Part shown: piece after piece, positions 21,874 to 33,261 of the stretch
Position numbering within the stretch: the stretch's first letter is position 1
Layout: each line of letters opens with the position of its first letter
Assembly (NCBI GenBank): GCA_950295325.1
Contig: OX485806.1
Location: 40,796,001-40,860,000 of the forward strand
DNA from: Polytrichum commune
Taxonomy: Eukaryota > Streptophyta > Polytrichopsida > Polytrichales > Polytrichaceae
Direction of reading: 5' to 3'
Length of the DNA stretch: 64,000 nt
Translations under genes and position numbers: made by a program
Notes under the pieces: model-generated
Databases searched by the model: none
Told to the model about the DNA's origin: nothing
Seen by the model: the letters and a program-made list of their open reading frames with translations, nothing else

Positions 21874-22280
21874 TAATGTTTCCAAGTCCAACTAGTTACA
21901 TGTAGTTGACATCTTTTGGTATTTACATGATTGGTTTGAATAATAATCTCTAAATTCCTCTAAAATAATTGGTAAATTTCATGAAGTCTTTAGCGTCAAA
22001 CCGGTTATTTCTCAAACTCAACTGGTTCATATGTAACTACACTAAATATGATATTTAGTGTCACTTATTATATAAATTTACGAAGTGCTATATTTTATTT
22101 ATTGTGGATGTAACTTTTAATCAAATAAAGTTGTTACTATTCTATAATATCCAAACAATCAATTTGACATTTGTTGGCAAAATATGAGATCTACAATAAA
22201 TAGATATAACATTGTGTAATTCCAAATAGGAAGAGACACAAAATACCATATTTAGTGTAGCAGTTGGTTCCCTTGTTCAT
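21874..22280 (+). repeat. Right part of dispersed repeat I, copy 3, interrupted by C1
   Basis: TGTTTCCAAGTCCAACTAGT begins the 3' part of I, and AACTGGTTCATATGTAA ends it at 22036. There the CACTA-like element C1 enters, and AGTTGGTTCCCTTGTTCA resumes after it. Its 5' part lies before L2 at about 20855-20885. Confidence 0.7.
22037..22260. mobile_element. CACTA-like element C1
   Basis: The left end CTACACTAAATATGATATTT-AGTGTCACTTA and the right end (inverse of CTACACTAAATATGGTATTT) match over about 20 bases. Interior AT-rich sequence (AGATATAACATTGTGTAATTCC) recurs in C2, C3 and near 34545-34640. At 224 bp it is a miniature element. Confidence 0.75.
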
Positions 22281-22697
22281 TTGCTGCCAGAAACAACTCC
22301 AACAACCATAACGTCTCACGTGACCGCATACTAAAAGTACTAAGGTGAATGGTCCTTAACCCGACCCTTTAAGGGCTAAGGCCATTTTTGGGGGGGCGAC
22401 ATTTATGAATTTATTATTATATCTGCATGGACAAGAAGAAATGAAAAAGAATGAAAAAGAAAATCATGACTTTTGGAGTCTTTTACAATTAGTTATGAAC
22501 ATTTGAAGGTGACATGAGACATGGTTCTTGAAACCGATCCTCTCCCAAATGTTCACTGCAAAGACATCAAATGCAAATCAAATCAACCAATAATATGCGA
22601 AATCTATGGAGCCGGTTTTAGAATTGTCTACCTTACACCACAACATTTATCTATAAGTTTTTATCTCCCAACACCTACGTTGGCTCTAACCATATCC

Positions 22698-22855
22698 CAT
22701 AACATTATTCAGATCCATGATAGTGATTGATAGTATTCCATGGAATATTCTATTCTATTTCACACATTCAGTCTGAATGTGTGAAATATTAGGGAATTTT
22801 ATATGGAATACTATCAATCCCACATAACATTGTCATGGATTTGAATAGTGTTATG
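22698..22855. other. Three-tier nested hairpin
   Basis: The inner arms TTTCACACATTCA (22758-22770) and TGAATGTGTGAAA (22774-22786) are perfect, with a 3-base loop. The middle arms TTGATAGTATTCCAT (22727-22741) and ATGGAATACTATCAA (22803-22817) are perfect. The outer arms from CATAAC at 22698 to GTTATG at 22855 pair with mismatches. It could be a foldback MITE or a small-RNA precursor. The flanks 22261-22697 and 22856-24089 hold no recognised gene. Confidence 0.8.
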
Positions 22856-24089
22856 CCAAGTGTCAATGAATGAGAGAATTTTGGTTATCCTATATTTGCT
22901 ATTTAAAATGAAGGCCTCCCATTCATTTGGGTGGACATGGGTTTGGTGTTGGTGTTAGGTTAAGCTACCTTATGGGTCAATTTCATCATCAATATGAGTT
23001 AGTGGTCTTAAAATTCCAACCAACTATTGACACATAACTTACTCATTTAACGAGTATGAGTGATATAGTGATTTTTGCCATATTGGACACTTGTGGTGAC
23101 AAGACAATCTTCAACAAATGGCGCAAAAATAAGCTTAAATAACACTTATGTGCATGTTGGTTGAACAATGAGCAATGAAGAATGGCATAAGTTTTTTTGG
23201 TTCATTTTAACCAATTTTTTTGGTTGGCAATTTGTTATAAACATGTCTTAAGTGGAGTTGGGTCACATGGGGGGGGGTGCTACCATGCCATCTTTGTTGG
23301 CCTTGGCATAGGTTATGTATGTGGCGATTGATGACGAGTTGGTAGTGACCCCCTAGCCACTACTTGGTCCCTTTGGCCTGCCTTCTTTTTCTTTTTCTTT
23401 TACAAGGTTTGGTTCCTAAGAAGAAGGGAAACAATCTTATTATTTTGGGTGCATTTAGTCTTATAGAGTTCAAACAAAATCAGAGAATAAAATAAAATAA
23501 AATGCAAATTTTATAAGTCTTAACCCCTAAAGGACTAGGTGACCATATTTGGATTCCTAGTTTTGTCATTGTTAAGTTGAAGCCTAGTAACATAGATTTT
23601 GACAACATTGAGGTGCCAATGTCAAAATTTGCCTTCTTCATTTTATGGAAATGTGATATTTGTGTTGCCACCTGTAACGACTAGTGTTCCTAGTGCTTAT
23701 GGTTGTAGATGGACGGCATGGGCAATATTCATGGTGACCACACTTGGTGTACCACCAAAACTACTGGAGATCCGTAACATGTGCAAAATGACACACCTTA
23801 CAATCTACCTTGGATTGTTCAGGTGCCACATCACCAACACAAAATGAGGTTGGAGTTGTAAGCATACCACTCGCTGCTATTGCAAATACCTCCATTATGA
23901 TACATGTAACACAATAAATGTTGGGACATTGAGGGTGTCCAACACAATTGGAATTGTAAGAAGTTAAACCAAACTCAATTTGAATGTTACGGATCATCAC
24001 CATGGAGTGCAACATTGGAGATGGTTACGAACAAATTCACCACATTGGCATCTCTTGATTGCCATAACTCATGTTTAGATCAAAGCATT

Positions 24090-26184
24090 TTATTCAAAGT
24101 GGAATGGTATAATGGAGAATATCATGGCCCTCGAAGACCATTCCATGTTTAAAGTCATTCATGGTAGTCAATTCATGGGTCAATCTAAAGATAAATTATT
24201 TGTGTTTGAAATTTTAGTTAACCTTCTGAACAACGGTGCAAAATTGGTGAAGTGTATGTGAGTGAGAGGAGACATGTAGAACTCGTGGAACATGTTTAAC
24301 CATGTCAAATAATTAAAGAAGTGGACTACAATGGTATGCCATGTGCACCATAACAAACAATGCAAAGTATTGTCAACTACAATTTATGTGGTGTGACATG
24401 CCATCAAAACGGTGGTATCCAAACTTTGTTGTGGGAAAATCTCAATGTGGTCATTGCAAATAATGGTGTGTCGAATGTGAACTTCAAATGCTTTATGACT
24501 AACGGTGCTCATGCTAAATAGAATGTAGTGAGGAAGATTTATAGTAATGGTGACCCCATTGTTCCAATGGATGATTGCAAACATAGTTGTGTATTTCATG
24601 GTCCTGGAATCTTAAAAAGGTCAATCATAAAATATATCAAACCATCCATTGTAGTTTCAACACAAGCAAATGTGTAACAGTGTAAGGATTACAAGAATGT
24701 CAAGACAATAGACAACGTTGAAACAAGATATCATGTCATTTGTTTGTGGTGGTTGTCTTCTAGTGCAACCACAAGTAAGGTTTATCGATTGGTCAAGGTT
24801 CTGGTAGTTCTAATATAGACAATGAGGTGGACTTATGAATATTGCGAGTGTTTGTTCTTATACCATGTGGTTCAAAGGTAAACTTTATTGTCTTACACCC
24901 TAAAATCATATTGTGTGCACATGATATGACCATGGATGAATGTGCAGAAATGCAAAATGCAACCTTGCGGAGACAATTCACAACAAATGGTTATAATAAT
25001 CCAAGAACAAGATGACATGCCTTTATGAAGCTACCATGGACGACTTTATTTGAGCTTTCATGCAAATTGCTAACTATATGCGTCCAATTGAAAGGTGATT
25101 CTACCGGTAAAGGTCATGATTTTGCATCATTGAAACTGAAGGCTACATTTAGGTGTGGGATCCCAAAGTATTGGCGGAGGTCATAAAGGCCTACCTTGGA
25201 GCATAAGACCTCAACATAATGCATTGTTCACTAGAAGGTCCGTGTTGTTTGGATCCATCAAGAGGAAAATTAAGTTGCCTTTGGATTTTGATTGCGACTT
25301 CCATTGACGGGACAAAGTGAACTATTCTATTCCTCACCCAAACACTTGGTCACCTAAGGTGCGCATAGAAGAGTCTTTGACTTCCATGATCATAGTATGA
25401 CACATATTACAAGTATTATGGAGAGATATTGTCTTGTCTCCCAATGGCACATTGCATGATTGCCTCTTAGTTGCCCCAAACATTGTTATTCAATACATGC
25501 TAGAACAAGTGCCTTGCAAAGACGTGACAAAGGGATTGGTGGAAGATTATTAGTCATGCCTACCACTTGGCATGTTACAACTGGGACCAATCTTTCCAAA
25601 GAAAGAGGTGTTAGCTTTGGAGGATAGTGGCTTCCAACGTCGACATTGCAAGAGGTAGTGTCATTGAGGTGCAAGCTCTCCACAATTCTCTTGCCAATCC
25701 CTTGGTCACATTTTCATGCACCTACTAACCCTAACTCGCACCCTACAATTAGTTCTTTGAAGTTGTTGCATCAAAATCCAAATGCATCCACAATATATCA
25801 CATAATCAAATGGGATAACACACGACTAATGGATGGGTACTATGTTGTTGGTGTCAAACCCATATTGTACTCAAGATATGAAGTCATCATCAACATCTAC
25901 TCAAAGGATGACAACTCATACCGGGTTTTTATCTATGATATCCCACTTTGCACATGTCTAGACTTCATCAAAGTGTCTTCCAATGCTTTAGGAAAAGAAG
26001 AAAGTAATTGGATGTGATGCAAACATGTCTATTAGGTGTTCCAATTTTTGTATGAGGTGGGTTTCAACACTGTCAAATTCGTCTATGCCCCAATGTACAC
26101 CTACAATGAGTTCATGTGTCTACTTGAGCTTGCGGGTGTTGTGGAGGTCATAGACATGCAAGGCTTTGAGAATGGCATTCTTTG
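24090..26184 (+). pseudogene. Degenerate MULE-like protein with C-terminal SWIM zinc finger
   Basis: Protein-like sequence can be read on the + strand, broken by many stops and frameshifts. At about 24470-24605 the text FKCFMTNGAHAK, IYSNGDPIVPM and CVFHG resembles the MULE transposase core, where an acidic residue after FMT and a later C-x-FH are usual; here the residue after FMT is Asn. A block near 24630-24760 reads CKDYKN and RYHVICLWWLSS. At 25200-25340 it reads DFDC-FH and DKVNYSIPHPNTWSPKVRIEE. The longest open frame is 25646-26017, ending in CTC (25949-25957). A TGA at 26015, then CKHVY (26018) and a TAG at 26033, complete a CxC...CxH SWIM pattern, followed by FLYEVGFNTVKFVYAP and LLELAGVV. 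Assignment rests on motif memory. A host gene related to MULE/FAR1 proteins is the alternative. Confidence 0.6.
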
Positions 26185-27176
26185 ACATAATATGCAATAA
26201 ACATACACCCCTAGACCTTAACTTAACCAAATGCATCATCACCGTATGTCCCAACAAATCTAAACTCAACCCATTTTGTATTCAAACCTACATACAAGCC
26301 CAAAATATCCTTTAAAAAAAAAAACCCTTCCCCACCCTATCCCAAAACAAAGCTGACCAATACCTGGGCTAGCTTTCTCCAACCACCCCTACAAGACTTT
26401 GCCATCAAAATACTTTGGTTAACTCAAAGATATGTACAGTCTTACCAAAAAATAAACCAAAAAAATGCAACCCCAACAACAACCACCAAACACTCCACCC
26501 ATCTACATTAAACATACTAATATAGGCCTACCAAATCACACAATCGTATTGCTCCTCACCGCTTACATGCCTAACACAATGAATAAAGCGTATTAGGTAT
26601 ATTAAGGGTCCCCATACACCCATACACCCATACACCCATACACCCATCCCCCCAAACCCATCAAACACCATACAATTCATTGAATTCACCTACTGTCATG
26701 ATAAATTCCCAAATATTGCCATAAAATAGCCGTAAAATACCTCACATACCTTGTCTTAAATAAAAGAAAGCTCGACAATAATCAAGCCCTAGTTGACTTG
26801 CCCCCATGATACCAAACACCCACACCTAATTCATCAAATACTCATAAACAACACCCCCCCCCTGAAATTATTATTTAAAGGAGCCCACTTCTAGGAAGGT
26901 AGGAAGTAACGCCTACCTTGTCACATGGTAAAACGAGATTAGGGTTAGGAAGAACGGGCTCCCCAATCACGTTGTAAGTGCAATCCTCGGATTGCTACAT
27001 AGTAACATCTGACCTAATGTGCCATGTGAATTGGAGCGGCCTCCATGACTTATCTTGGAGCTGTAAATTTCCCATGCTACCTTGTCTTTTGTACTTACTG
27101 CCCACTGTTTACAAGGCCATTTACATAAACACTTAATAACGATGAATGATGTGATGAATAGTGTGGGCTATAGTAA
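26185..27176. other. Gene-free stretch with (CCCATACA)n
   Basis: An 8-base repeat, CCCATACA, runs about five times at 26611-26650. A run of A at 26313-26322 and short C runs are also present. No coding region was recognised. Confidence 0.6.
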
Positions 27177-27400
27177 GAGTGGGTTCATACTACGATCCGG
27201 GTCCAAGGTACGAAAAACGAAGTGGCGTGATTGTGACATCACTATATTGCCAAATCTTAGCAATCTCAACATGAAGAAATACTTTTTTTTATATCTTGAT
27301 CTTCAAACTTTGGTCCAATGTTGAGTCCAAAAGGAAGGTCTATTAAAGGGGTGTTTCGGACCCCAAGTTTCTTGGACTGGGCCTTAATGTAAACCCATCC
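27177..27400. mobile_element. Tourist-like MITE, family F, short form (F2)
   Basis: The left end GAGTGGGTTCATACTACGAT pairs loosely with the inverse of GGATGGGTTTACATTAAGG. TAA flanks the left side (27174-27176) and CAA the right. Interior blocks GGTCCAAGGTACGAAAAACG and GGACCCCAAGTTTCTTGGAC match F1. Confidence 0.6.
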
Positions 27401-27553
27401 CAATTCATATGTATTCCTATAGAAACCAAAACATTCATCTAGTTTTCATTTATGCCCGCACAAATTCATCCAGCCTATATCATATTAACTGGTTATGGAT
27501 GATACCTGGATTTGCCATCGGTTATTCCAATAACTCAGTTATTCAAAAGGTTT

Positions 27554-27562
27554 TTAGGGTTT
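27554..27562 (-). promoter_or_regulatory. Telo-box upstream of RPB8 (distal)
   Basis: TTAGGGTTT, the inverse of AAACCCTAA, lies 158 bases before the start codon. Telo-boxes are known in plant promoters of translation and transcription machinery genes; use here is inferred. Confidence 0.5.
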
Positions 27563-27594
27563 GAAGCTCAAGCGTCTTCCCAAATTCCAGGGCC

Positions 27595-27602
27595 TAGGGT
27601 TT
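27595..27602 (-). promoter_or_regulatory. Telo-box upstream of RPB8 (proximal)
   Basis: TAGGGTTT, inverse of AAACCCTA, lies 118 bases before the start codon and 33 bases after the first. Two such boxes close together fit a housekeeping promoter. No clear TATA box was seen between them and the gene. Confidence 0.5.
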
Positions 27603-27643
27603 TACGGTTCTCAGTTGGGGTCCATTTTTTTATGTGATTGCAC

Positions 27644-27820
27644 ATGCATGTGAGACAATCGAGTGCAGAAGAGTGGTATCCGAAGCTTTCATTTTTCTCG
27701 CTGTTCAGAATTCGCAGCCATGTCGGAGTCAGCGTTGCTGTTCGAGGACATTTTCAGCATCACAGGGTTAGACCCCGATGGCAAGAAATTCGACAAAGTG
27801 TCACGCATTGTGGCTCATAG
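27644..27820 (+). other. Possible overlapping upstream ORF of RPB8
   Basis: An ATG at 27644 opens 58 codons in another frame that run past the RPB8 start and stop at 27820. It matters only if transcription starts before 27644. A minimal ATG-TGA lies just before it at 27632. Confidence 0.25.
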
Positions 27821-28166
27821 TGAGCAATTCGACATGGACGTGCTGTTGGATGTCAACATCGACATTTACCCGCTGAGCAAGAAGGAGAAGTTCACTCTGG
27901 CGTTAGCTTCCACTCTGAGCTTGGACGGAGCACCGGACGATGGCACCTTCGACCAGAGCCGCCGCAAGTCGCTCGCGGATAAGTACGAGTACGTGATGTA
28001 TGGCAAGGTGTACAAGTACTCGGACACGGAGTCCAGCGGTTCCCCAAAAGTGGAAGTCTATGTCTCCTTTGGCGGTCTTCTTATGTGCTTGAAGGGCGAC
28101 CCTAACAATCTGAGCAGCCTGCAGCTCGACCAGCGAGTGTATTTGCTCATGAGGAAGGTCGGATGA
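27720..28166 (+). CDS. NRPB8: RNA polymerases I/II/III shared subunit RPB8 (RPABC3)
   Basis: An uninterrupted frame of 148 codons plus TGA encodes a full-length RPB8; plant members are about 145-150 aa. Family landmarks in order are LLFEDIF (6-12), LDPDGKKFDKVSR (17-29), LDVN and IYPL (43-52), KFTLALA (57-63), LSLDG (66-70), LADKYEYVMYGKVYK (85-99), YVSFGGLLMCLKGDP (114-128) and LDQRVYLLMRK (136-146). RPB8 is a small OB-fold-like subunit bound to the largest subunit in nuclear polymerases I, II and III, and in plants probably IV and V. The frame is also open upstream, but 27720 is the first in-frame ATG and matches the family start; G is at -3. No intron interrupts it, so it is either a natural single-exon gene or an old retrocopy. 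No poly(A) tail or flanking duplication was seen after it, and the upstream telo-boxes argue for a working promoter. Confidence 0.93.
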   Translation: MSESALLFEDIFSITGLDPDGKKFDKVSRIVAHSEQFDMDVLLDVNIDIYPLSKKEKFTLALASTLSLDGAPDDGTFDQSRRKSLADKYEYVMYGKVYKYSDTESSGSPKVEVYVSFGGLLMCLKGDPNNLSSLQLDQRVYLLMRKVG

Positions 28167-28176
28167 ATTTTTCTCC

Positions 28177-28445
28177 GCCATGGCAGCACCATGCCGGTAA
28201 GATGATCTGATAACCTTACATTGATTCTCACATTGTTGATTTCAATGCTTAGGTTTTCTGTAGTCATGTTTCACACAATTTTAATGCGATCGTCGTTTCT
28301 AAGAAGTATTGGTTTACTTGATTGCCATTGGGGATAAAGATTTGTCGCCATGGCAGCGTCAAGCGGATCATCTGGTAATAAATTTTAAGTTTTCTGTAAT
28401 CCCGTTTCACATAATTTGAATGCGGTCGAGGTGTGTAAGACTGTA
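28177..28445 (+). repeat. Diverged duplication after RPB8
   Basis: CGCCATGGCAGC is followed by GGTTTTCTGTAGTCATGTTTC-AC and AATGCGATCG at about 28178-28300. The order recurs at about 28346-28430 (CGCCATGGCAGC, AGTTTTCTGTAATCCCGTTT, AATGCGGTCG). The second copy lacks about 40 bases. Part may be RPB8 3' UTR. Confidence 0.6.
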
Positions 28446-28735
28446 TCGTTTAAGGTAAGCGGGTTTTAAACGGACGCTTTTAGCTCTGCACTCACTTCTT
28501 GTAGGATATAATGAAGCACGCAATCGGTGTGAGATGATTAGCAAATTCAAATCGTGCATGTACCCACTTTCCTCATAATTTTTGGAGTTCATACGACTAT
28601 CTTATTCGTTTTCAGAGTAAAGATTATCTTTCACCTCAAATGATGATGTAGGTCCACCCAATTATGACAACCATCGAGCCTAGAATAGTTAACTATTGGA
28701 CTCGTAGCCCAATCTCTTTTAAGTACTGTAATCTG
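28440..28735 (-). repeat. Dispersed repeat G, copy 4
   Basis: Read on the - strand it has the G landmarks in order: CCCAATCTCTTTTAAGTA and CACTTTCCTCATAATTTTTG-GAGTTCATA are visible on the + strand as their inverse. Confidence 0.6.
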
Positions 28736-28839
28736 TTGCTTATCCGCAAAATTTCAGTGTTTTTGGAATTCTTATTGTTATTTTGTTAGTAGGAGCGTAA
28801 CCTTTATTGTATAACATAAATTTTTGAAGTCTAGGGATG

Positions 28840-29760
28840 AAACTTGATATTCTAAGGAAAGATGCAGTTTTTGGGAGAGAGCATCAAAAGGAGTCAGAAT
28901 CGCATCATATGGTGTTGGAACTGTTCTGATTAAAACATTGCACTTCAAGGCTTAGCTGCTGGTTCATCGACTGGCACTTGGTGTTGTTCCTGGAGTCCAA
29001 TCTAGTGTTCTTGAAGTTTAGGGGTGAAAAGTGATCTAAGTCAGGAAACATGCTGATTTGATCTGAGGGACTTGAGGACGGAGGAATTCCATATTGTTAT
29101 GTATGACCCATTTTCGATTAAGTTTTGCACTAAAAGTCTGAGACCACTTCGGAGGACAAACCATTTGTTGCAAGTTTTAGTAGCCTGGCTCTTTTGATTT
29201 AATGTATACCAAAAGTATTGTAATGCTGTTGCTGATCAGCAAAAGTCACAGTTCCTGGAAGTCTGGCTGCTATATATGGTTCAATCTCCACTCCTGAGAT
29301 AAAGGTTTCCACATTCTCAAGATGAGAATTTGGTTTGAGGGAGAGAGTATCAAAAAAAATTCAGAATCATATCTTGGCTGCTTGAATTAAGAATTGCAGA
29401 GTCTTCTGGACAAACTTAGCTGCTTGTTCATTGACTGTGAAATGGTGCAGTCCCTGAGCCCAATCTAAACTTCGTGAAGATTTGGGATGAAGAGTGACGT
29501 CATTCAGGAAACATGCTCATTTGATCCGAGGGACTAGGAATAGAGACTTCTGAATCATTTGAATTGGTCCTGTTTTGATCAACTTTTTGCACTAAAAGTC
29601 TCGATTCAGAAACAAAGCTCCTTGTACATGGGCTTCAAATATTACGTTTCAAGAGTCTAATCTGAGCTCTTTAAGGGTTTAGGGACAAAGGCTGATACTC
29701 ATCAGGAAACATCATATTACAATCCCAGTGACAGGACTTTTGTGCATGTTAATGGCCTAT
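28840..29760 (+). repeat. Two-copy ~470-bp diverged tandem repeat
   Basis: The blocks GGGAGAGAGCATCAAAAGG, CTTAGCTGCTGGTTCATCGA, GGAAACATGCTGATTTGATC and TTTTGCACTAAAAGTCTGAG occur at about 28873-29130 and again at about 29338-29600. A third CATCAGGAAACAT fragment is near 29698. No coding sequence was recognised. 29761-30650 is featureless by eye. Confidence 0.6.
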
Positions 29761-30654
29761 TGCCTAGTGAAGTGTGGTGTTTCTGGAGTCCAATCCTCAT
29801 TCCTGTGCAACATGATTGAGTTTATCAACAAGTGATAATTTACAGATTGAAAATCTAAATTAAAAACTGTTTCTGCTGTGAGATCTCTGGTTATTGTGAG
29901 CTCCCAAAAAATGTTATCTGTGGATGGTTGTTTTGAATGTGCACTCAATATTTCCATGGTCTGTAAAGGGAAGGGTTCAGATTCTAATGCCGTGAATATG
30001 CAGGTCAATTGTGGATGAAGGCAGTCGCTTGTACATTCTACCCAGCTGCTTGAGGTCACCTTCAACCTCCTGGTTCCATGTTGATGCAGATAGTGCAAAA
30101 TTAAAAAGAAACCACAGCAAAGTTCACATCATTTTTCCTGCTATAATTAGCTGACTTTGTGAGCTGTAATTAACCGAGTACTCCATGAGCATTTTGCCCA
30201 TCATTGTCAATCTTGCCTTGTTGTTCTAAAGCAACTTACACTGAGTTTATTGGAGATTCTGGAATGAAAGACATCATCTCATAAGAAGTTATGACGTATC
30301 CAACCTCCATCATAGTGTATCATGAGGATAGAATGCGAGTATTTACAGTCCCAAGCTTCACATACGAGTTCAATCAAGTGATAACAAATTATTATTAGAA
30401 ATTGTACGGGCTGTGATGTCATCCAGAACAACTGGAGGAGGTTCACTATACTGCATTTTGGAAGATCGGCATAAATATAGGACGCAGGAGTAATCAAAAT
30501 GAATGTAAGAGTGTATACTCAATAATACTGGTGGGAATGTCTTCCAGGTTTAGTAAAGATGGACAGGAAGTGTCAGCATTGTCAACCTGTACACCTCACC
30601 AGACCCAGCAAACATTTAGCAATGATGTTGGAAACATCATGTAAGGTATTTTGG

Positions 30655-30870
30655 CCTAATATGTGTGATTCTCCTTGATTAAAGACCTATATTTGAATGG
30701 TACAATGCAGTGCTTGGTGGTAAGAACAGACACTAAACAGAGAACTGTTTCTCTGAGATTGGAGTATGTCCTTGATATATATCAAGCATTCTAGGCTCAA
30801 TAGCTAGCATAACTGGGAGGGCTTATGTTTTCACTGAATGGCACACATAATCTTCACTATGACCTTTCCT
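30655..30870 (+). repeat. Dispersed repeat G, copy 5 (diverged)
   Basis: GACCTATATTTGAATGGTAC, ATTCTAGGCTCAATAGCTAG, ACTGGGAGGGCTTATG and ATCTTCACTATGA follow the G order with much divergence. Confidence 0.45.
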
Positions 30871-30939
30871 GATTTTTGCATCTCAAATTGGATTCTAAAT
30901 CTTGAAATGACAATCTTCATGATTTGCATTGTTAACCGC

Positions 30940-31205
30940 GTATGCTAGATGTGCCTACTTTGATAATTTATTTGAATTGGTTACCTATACTTGAGTGTAA
31001 TGTGGTTAGGTGTGGCTCCAAGAATGGATACAAAAAAGACACATGTTTAAAGAGATTGGACCACGTGCTCAAAATATGATGTCCATTCTAGGTTCGATAT
31101 CAACATAATTGGGAGTACCTAGATGACCATCTGATGAGCACGAGAATCTTCACTTTCACAGTGAATAAGACATTCATGTCAGCTCCAAAAATCATGAGGA
31201 AAGTG
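30940..31205 (+). repeat. Dispersed repeat G, copy 6
   Basis: A good copy: CCTATACTTGAGTGTAATGT, GGTTAGGTGTGGCTCCAAG, AAAGAGATTGGACCACGTGC, TCCATTCTAGGTTCGATATC and GAATAAGACATTCATGTCAG. 31206-32358 holds no gene that I can support. Confidence 0.65.
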
Positions 31206-32361
31206 CCTGTGGCTTGATTTGGGTTTACCAATAATCTCATACTAATTGTGTGTTTCATATCCTAAGGAGAAGTGAGGTAGCTGGAAAAAGTACCAATTAA
31301 GACCCATCTACCTTAAGTGCCACATACCTTACATGTTGTCACTTCATTAGTGCGGATCATCTGGATGGCAAGTTAAATAGTGTAGACTTCACTCATGGCA
31401 GATTGACATGGATTGCACCAGCAAGCGTGGCATCCCAAATTTGTGCCACAAATGTGGAGATTGTATTATTTTCCTCAATTTCTATCTAAAACAAATATTA
31501 TACAAAGCCACAAGTTTGGTTCCTCAGACTGAAATGGAGACGGCAAGTCACTTGGGGCCCTCCCCACATCATGAGGTGGTGACCTTGAGTGTAAGCAGGG
31601 AAGAATGAAATAGAAGTTACCACTGCAGCTGAAGTAACCTGAGTATTTCCTTCCCTCTAAAGGTTGCTTAAACTGGAGCTTCTGTGTAAAATGTCAAAGC
31701 TCTTGTGGAATAATGTCATCAACTTCATGAAGGTTCTCAACTTCCCTTCAACCAGATCTTTAAATGATTGATGTGGTCTCATGTTTCATGATGTTGTGAT
31801 GAATAAGATTGGGGGCGCTTAAAGCAACCCTTTTGCTGATTTAGCTTATATTTGGAGTCCATTTTGATAAAGTGGAATGCATGATTGGTTTAGCAAATTG
31901 GCTTAGACATGGTAGAAACAAAAATAAGAGAAATTGCACATCATATGAACATTAAATAATTTTTTGAAATCACTTACCCCTAGTTCGTAAATCCCTCCCT
32001 AGACCCACACAGTGTCAATTGCAAATGGTTCAAAATTCATCATGACACCTGTTCAAACCCACCCTTCTTTTTCACCCAAAACCATCCTTACCTTTCACTC
32101 AACCATTCTTGCACTAAAACCAACACTCCACTTAGTAAATTTTTTTGAACCTTTGTAACTTTTGCATGCGGGACCTTAATGATAAAGTATAAGCAACTCA
32201 CCCCTAGCTATGTTATGTTGCTTGCCCAAATCCAATTCCACTTTCGCTTAAAACCAAACCCGTGTTCTCTTGAAACCTCCCCACTTTTCACTCCAATTTG
32301 TCTTTGCTTTGTCCCGGGGACATTTTGGATAGTTTAAGGTGTGCTCCAATTACAAGGCTAA

Positions 32362-32892
32362 TGGGGCATTCCCACCTGACTTTAGTTAAGACCCAAAGTA
32401 TTTTCTAAAAACCGGGTAAAGCTCCCTCGGTTATAGCGGAGGCATCCGACTATCCCAATGCACCTACAAGAACTTGCTCCGGAGATTTTCAAGTAGGTTT
32501 TAGTTAAGTAGCTTTCACACATGTTCATGGTTTTATCTACCAAGCAATGAATGTTGGGTAGTTTTTGTCCCATCCCCAAATGCCTTACTACTCATCTATC
32601 TTACCATCGGTTTTTGTTAATGGGGCTCCTCGTGCCCTCATAGCTAAGACTAAAGAGCAACCAATCACAAGGGTGGGAGGCAACACTTTTAAAGTTCCTA
32701 TATTCTTGCCTCATGTTTAGGTTCCGATGGGAGGGTCGGTGGTTGAGGCTTAAAACCTCCACTTTTAAGCCATGCCACATCATTTGCCACCTAGGCTCGG
32801 CACTAAAAAGAGCCGTATGTGTGAACCCTAGATAACTAAAACCGCTTTTAGACTAAAACTACTTCTAACTAATGTCAGGTGGGAATGCCCCA
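32362..32892. mobile_element. Tourist-like MITE, family R (R1)
   Basis: Inverted ends TGGGGCATTCCCACCTGACT match over about 25 bases (left ...TTTAGTTA, right inverse ...TTAGTTA). TAA is at 32359-32361 and 32893-32895. Length is 531 bp with no transposase. Its right part recurs at 19712-19895. Confidence 0.88.
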
Positions 32893-33261
32893 TAAGAAGC
32901 ATGAATATTGACGCTTTTAAGAAGGGGTTTGAATTGGCACTCTCTACCTTAATGGCATGTTGGAAAGCTCTTGAATAGTTGAGCAAGATAGGGTCTTCAT
33001 TTGCATCATTTAAGCAAGACTCAAGCAAAAAATAAGTACCATTCATAAGAATTCTATGAACTCCGAAAATCATGAGAATGATTATGGCTGTGATCATTCA
33101 AAAACCCATTATAGTGATGCCAATTTTGTTGTCAAGCAAATTCTCAAAAGAAACTTTTGGGCTATATGACATTATCTATTGTACAATTTCCAAGTTGTGA
33201 TTATTTTGACACATAGGCGTTGCAATTAACCTAAATGTGCGGTTATTTGGGATCTTGGAAG

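Noticed and set aside
26611-26650. CRISPR-like repeat array
   Set aside because: It is a simple 8-base tandem repeat with no spacers in a plant nuclear sequence.
29757-30098. 113-codon - strand frame downstream of RPB8
   Set aside because: No recognisable domain, and it starts inside a diverged repeat region.
31085-31100. TAGGTTCGATATC as a tRNA or Pol III B box
   Set aside because: No A box at the right distance and no cloverleaf could be drawn.
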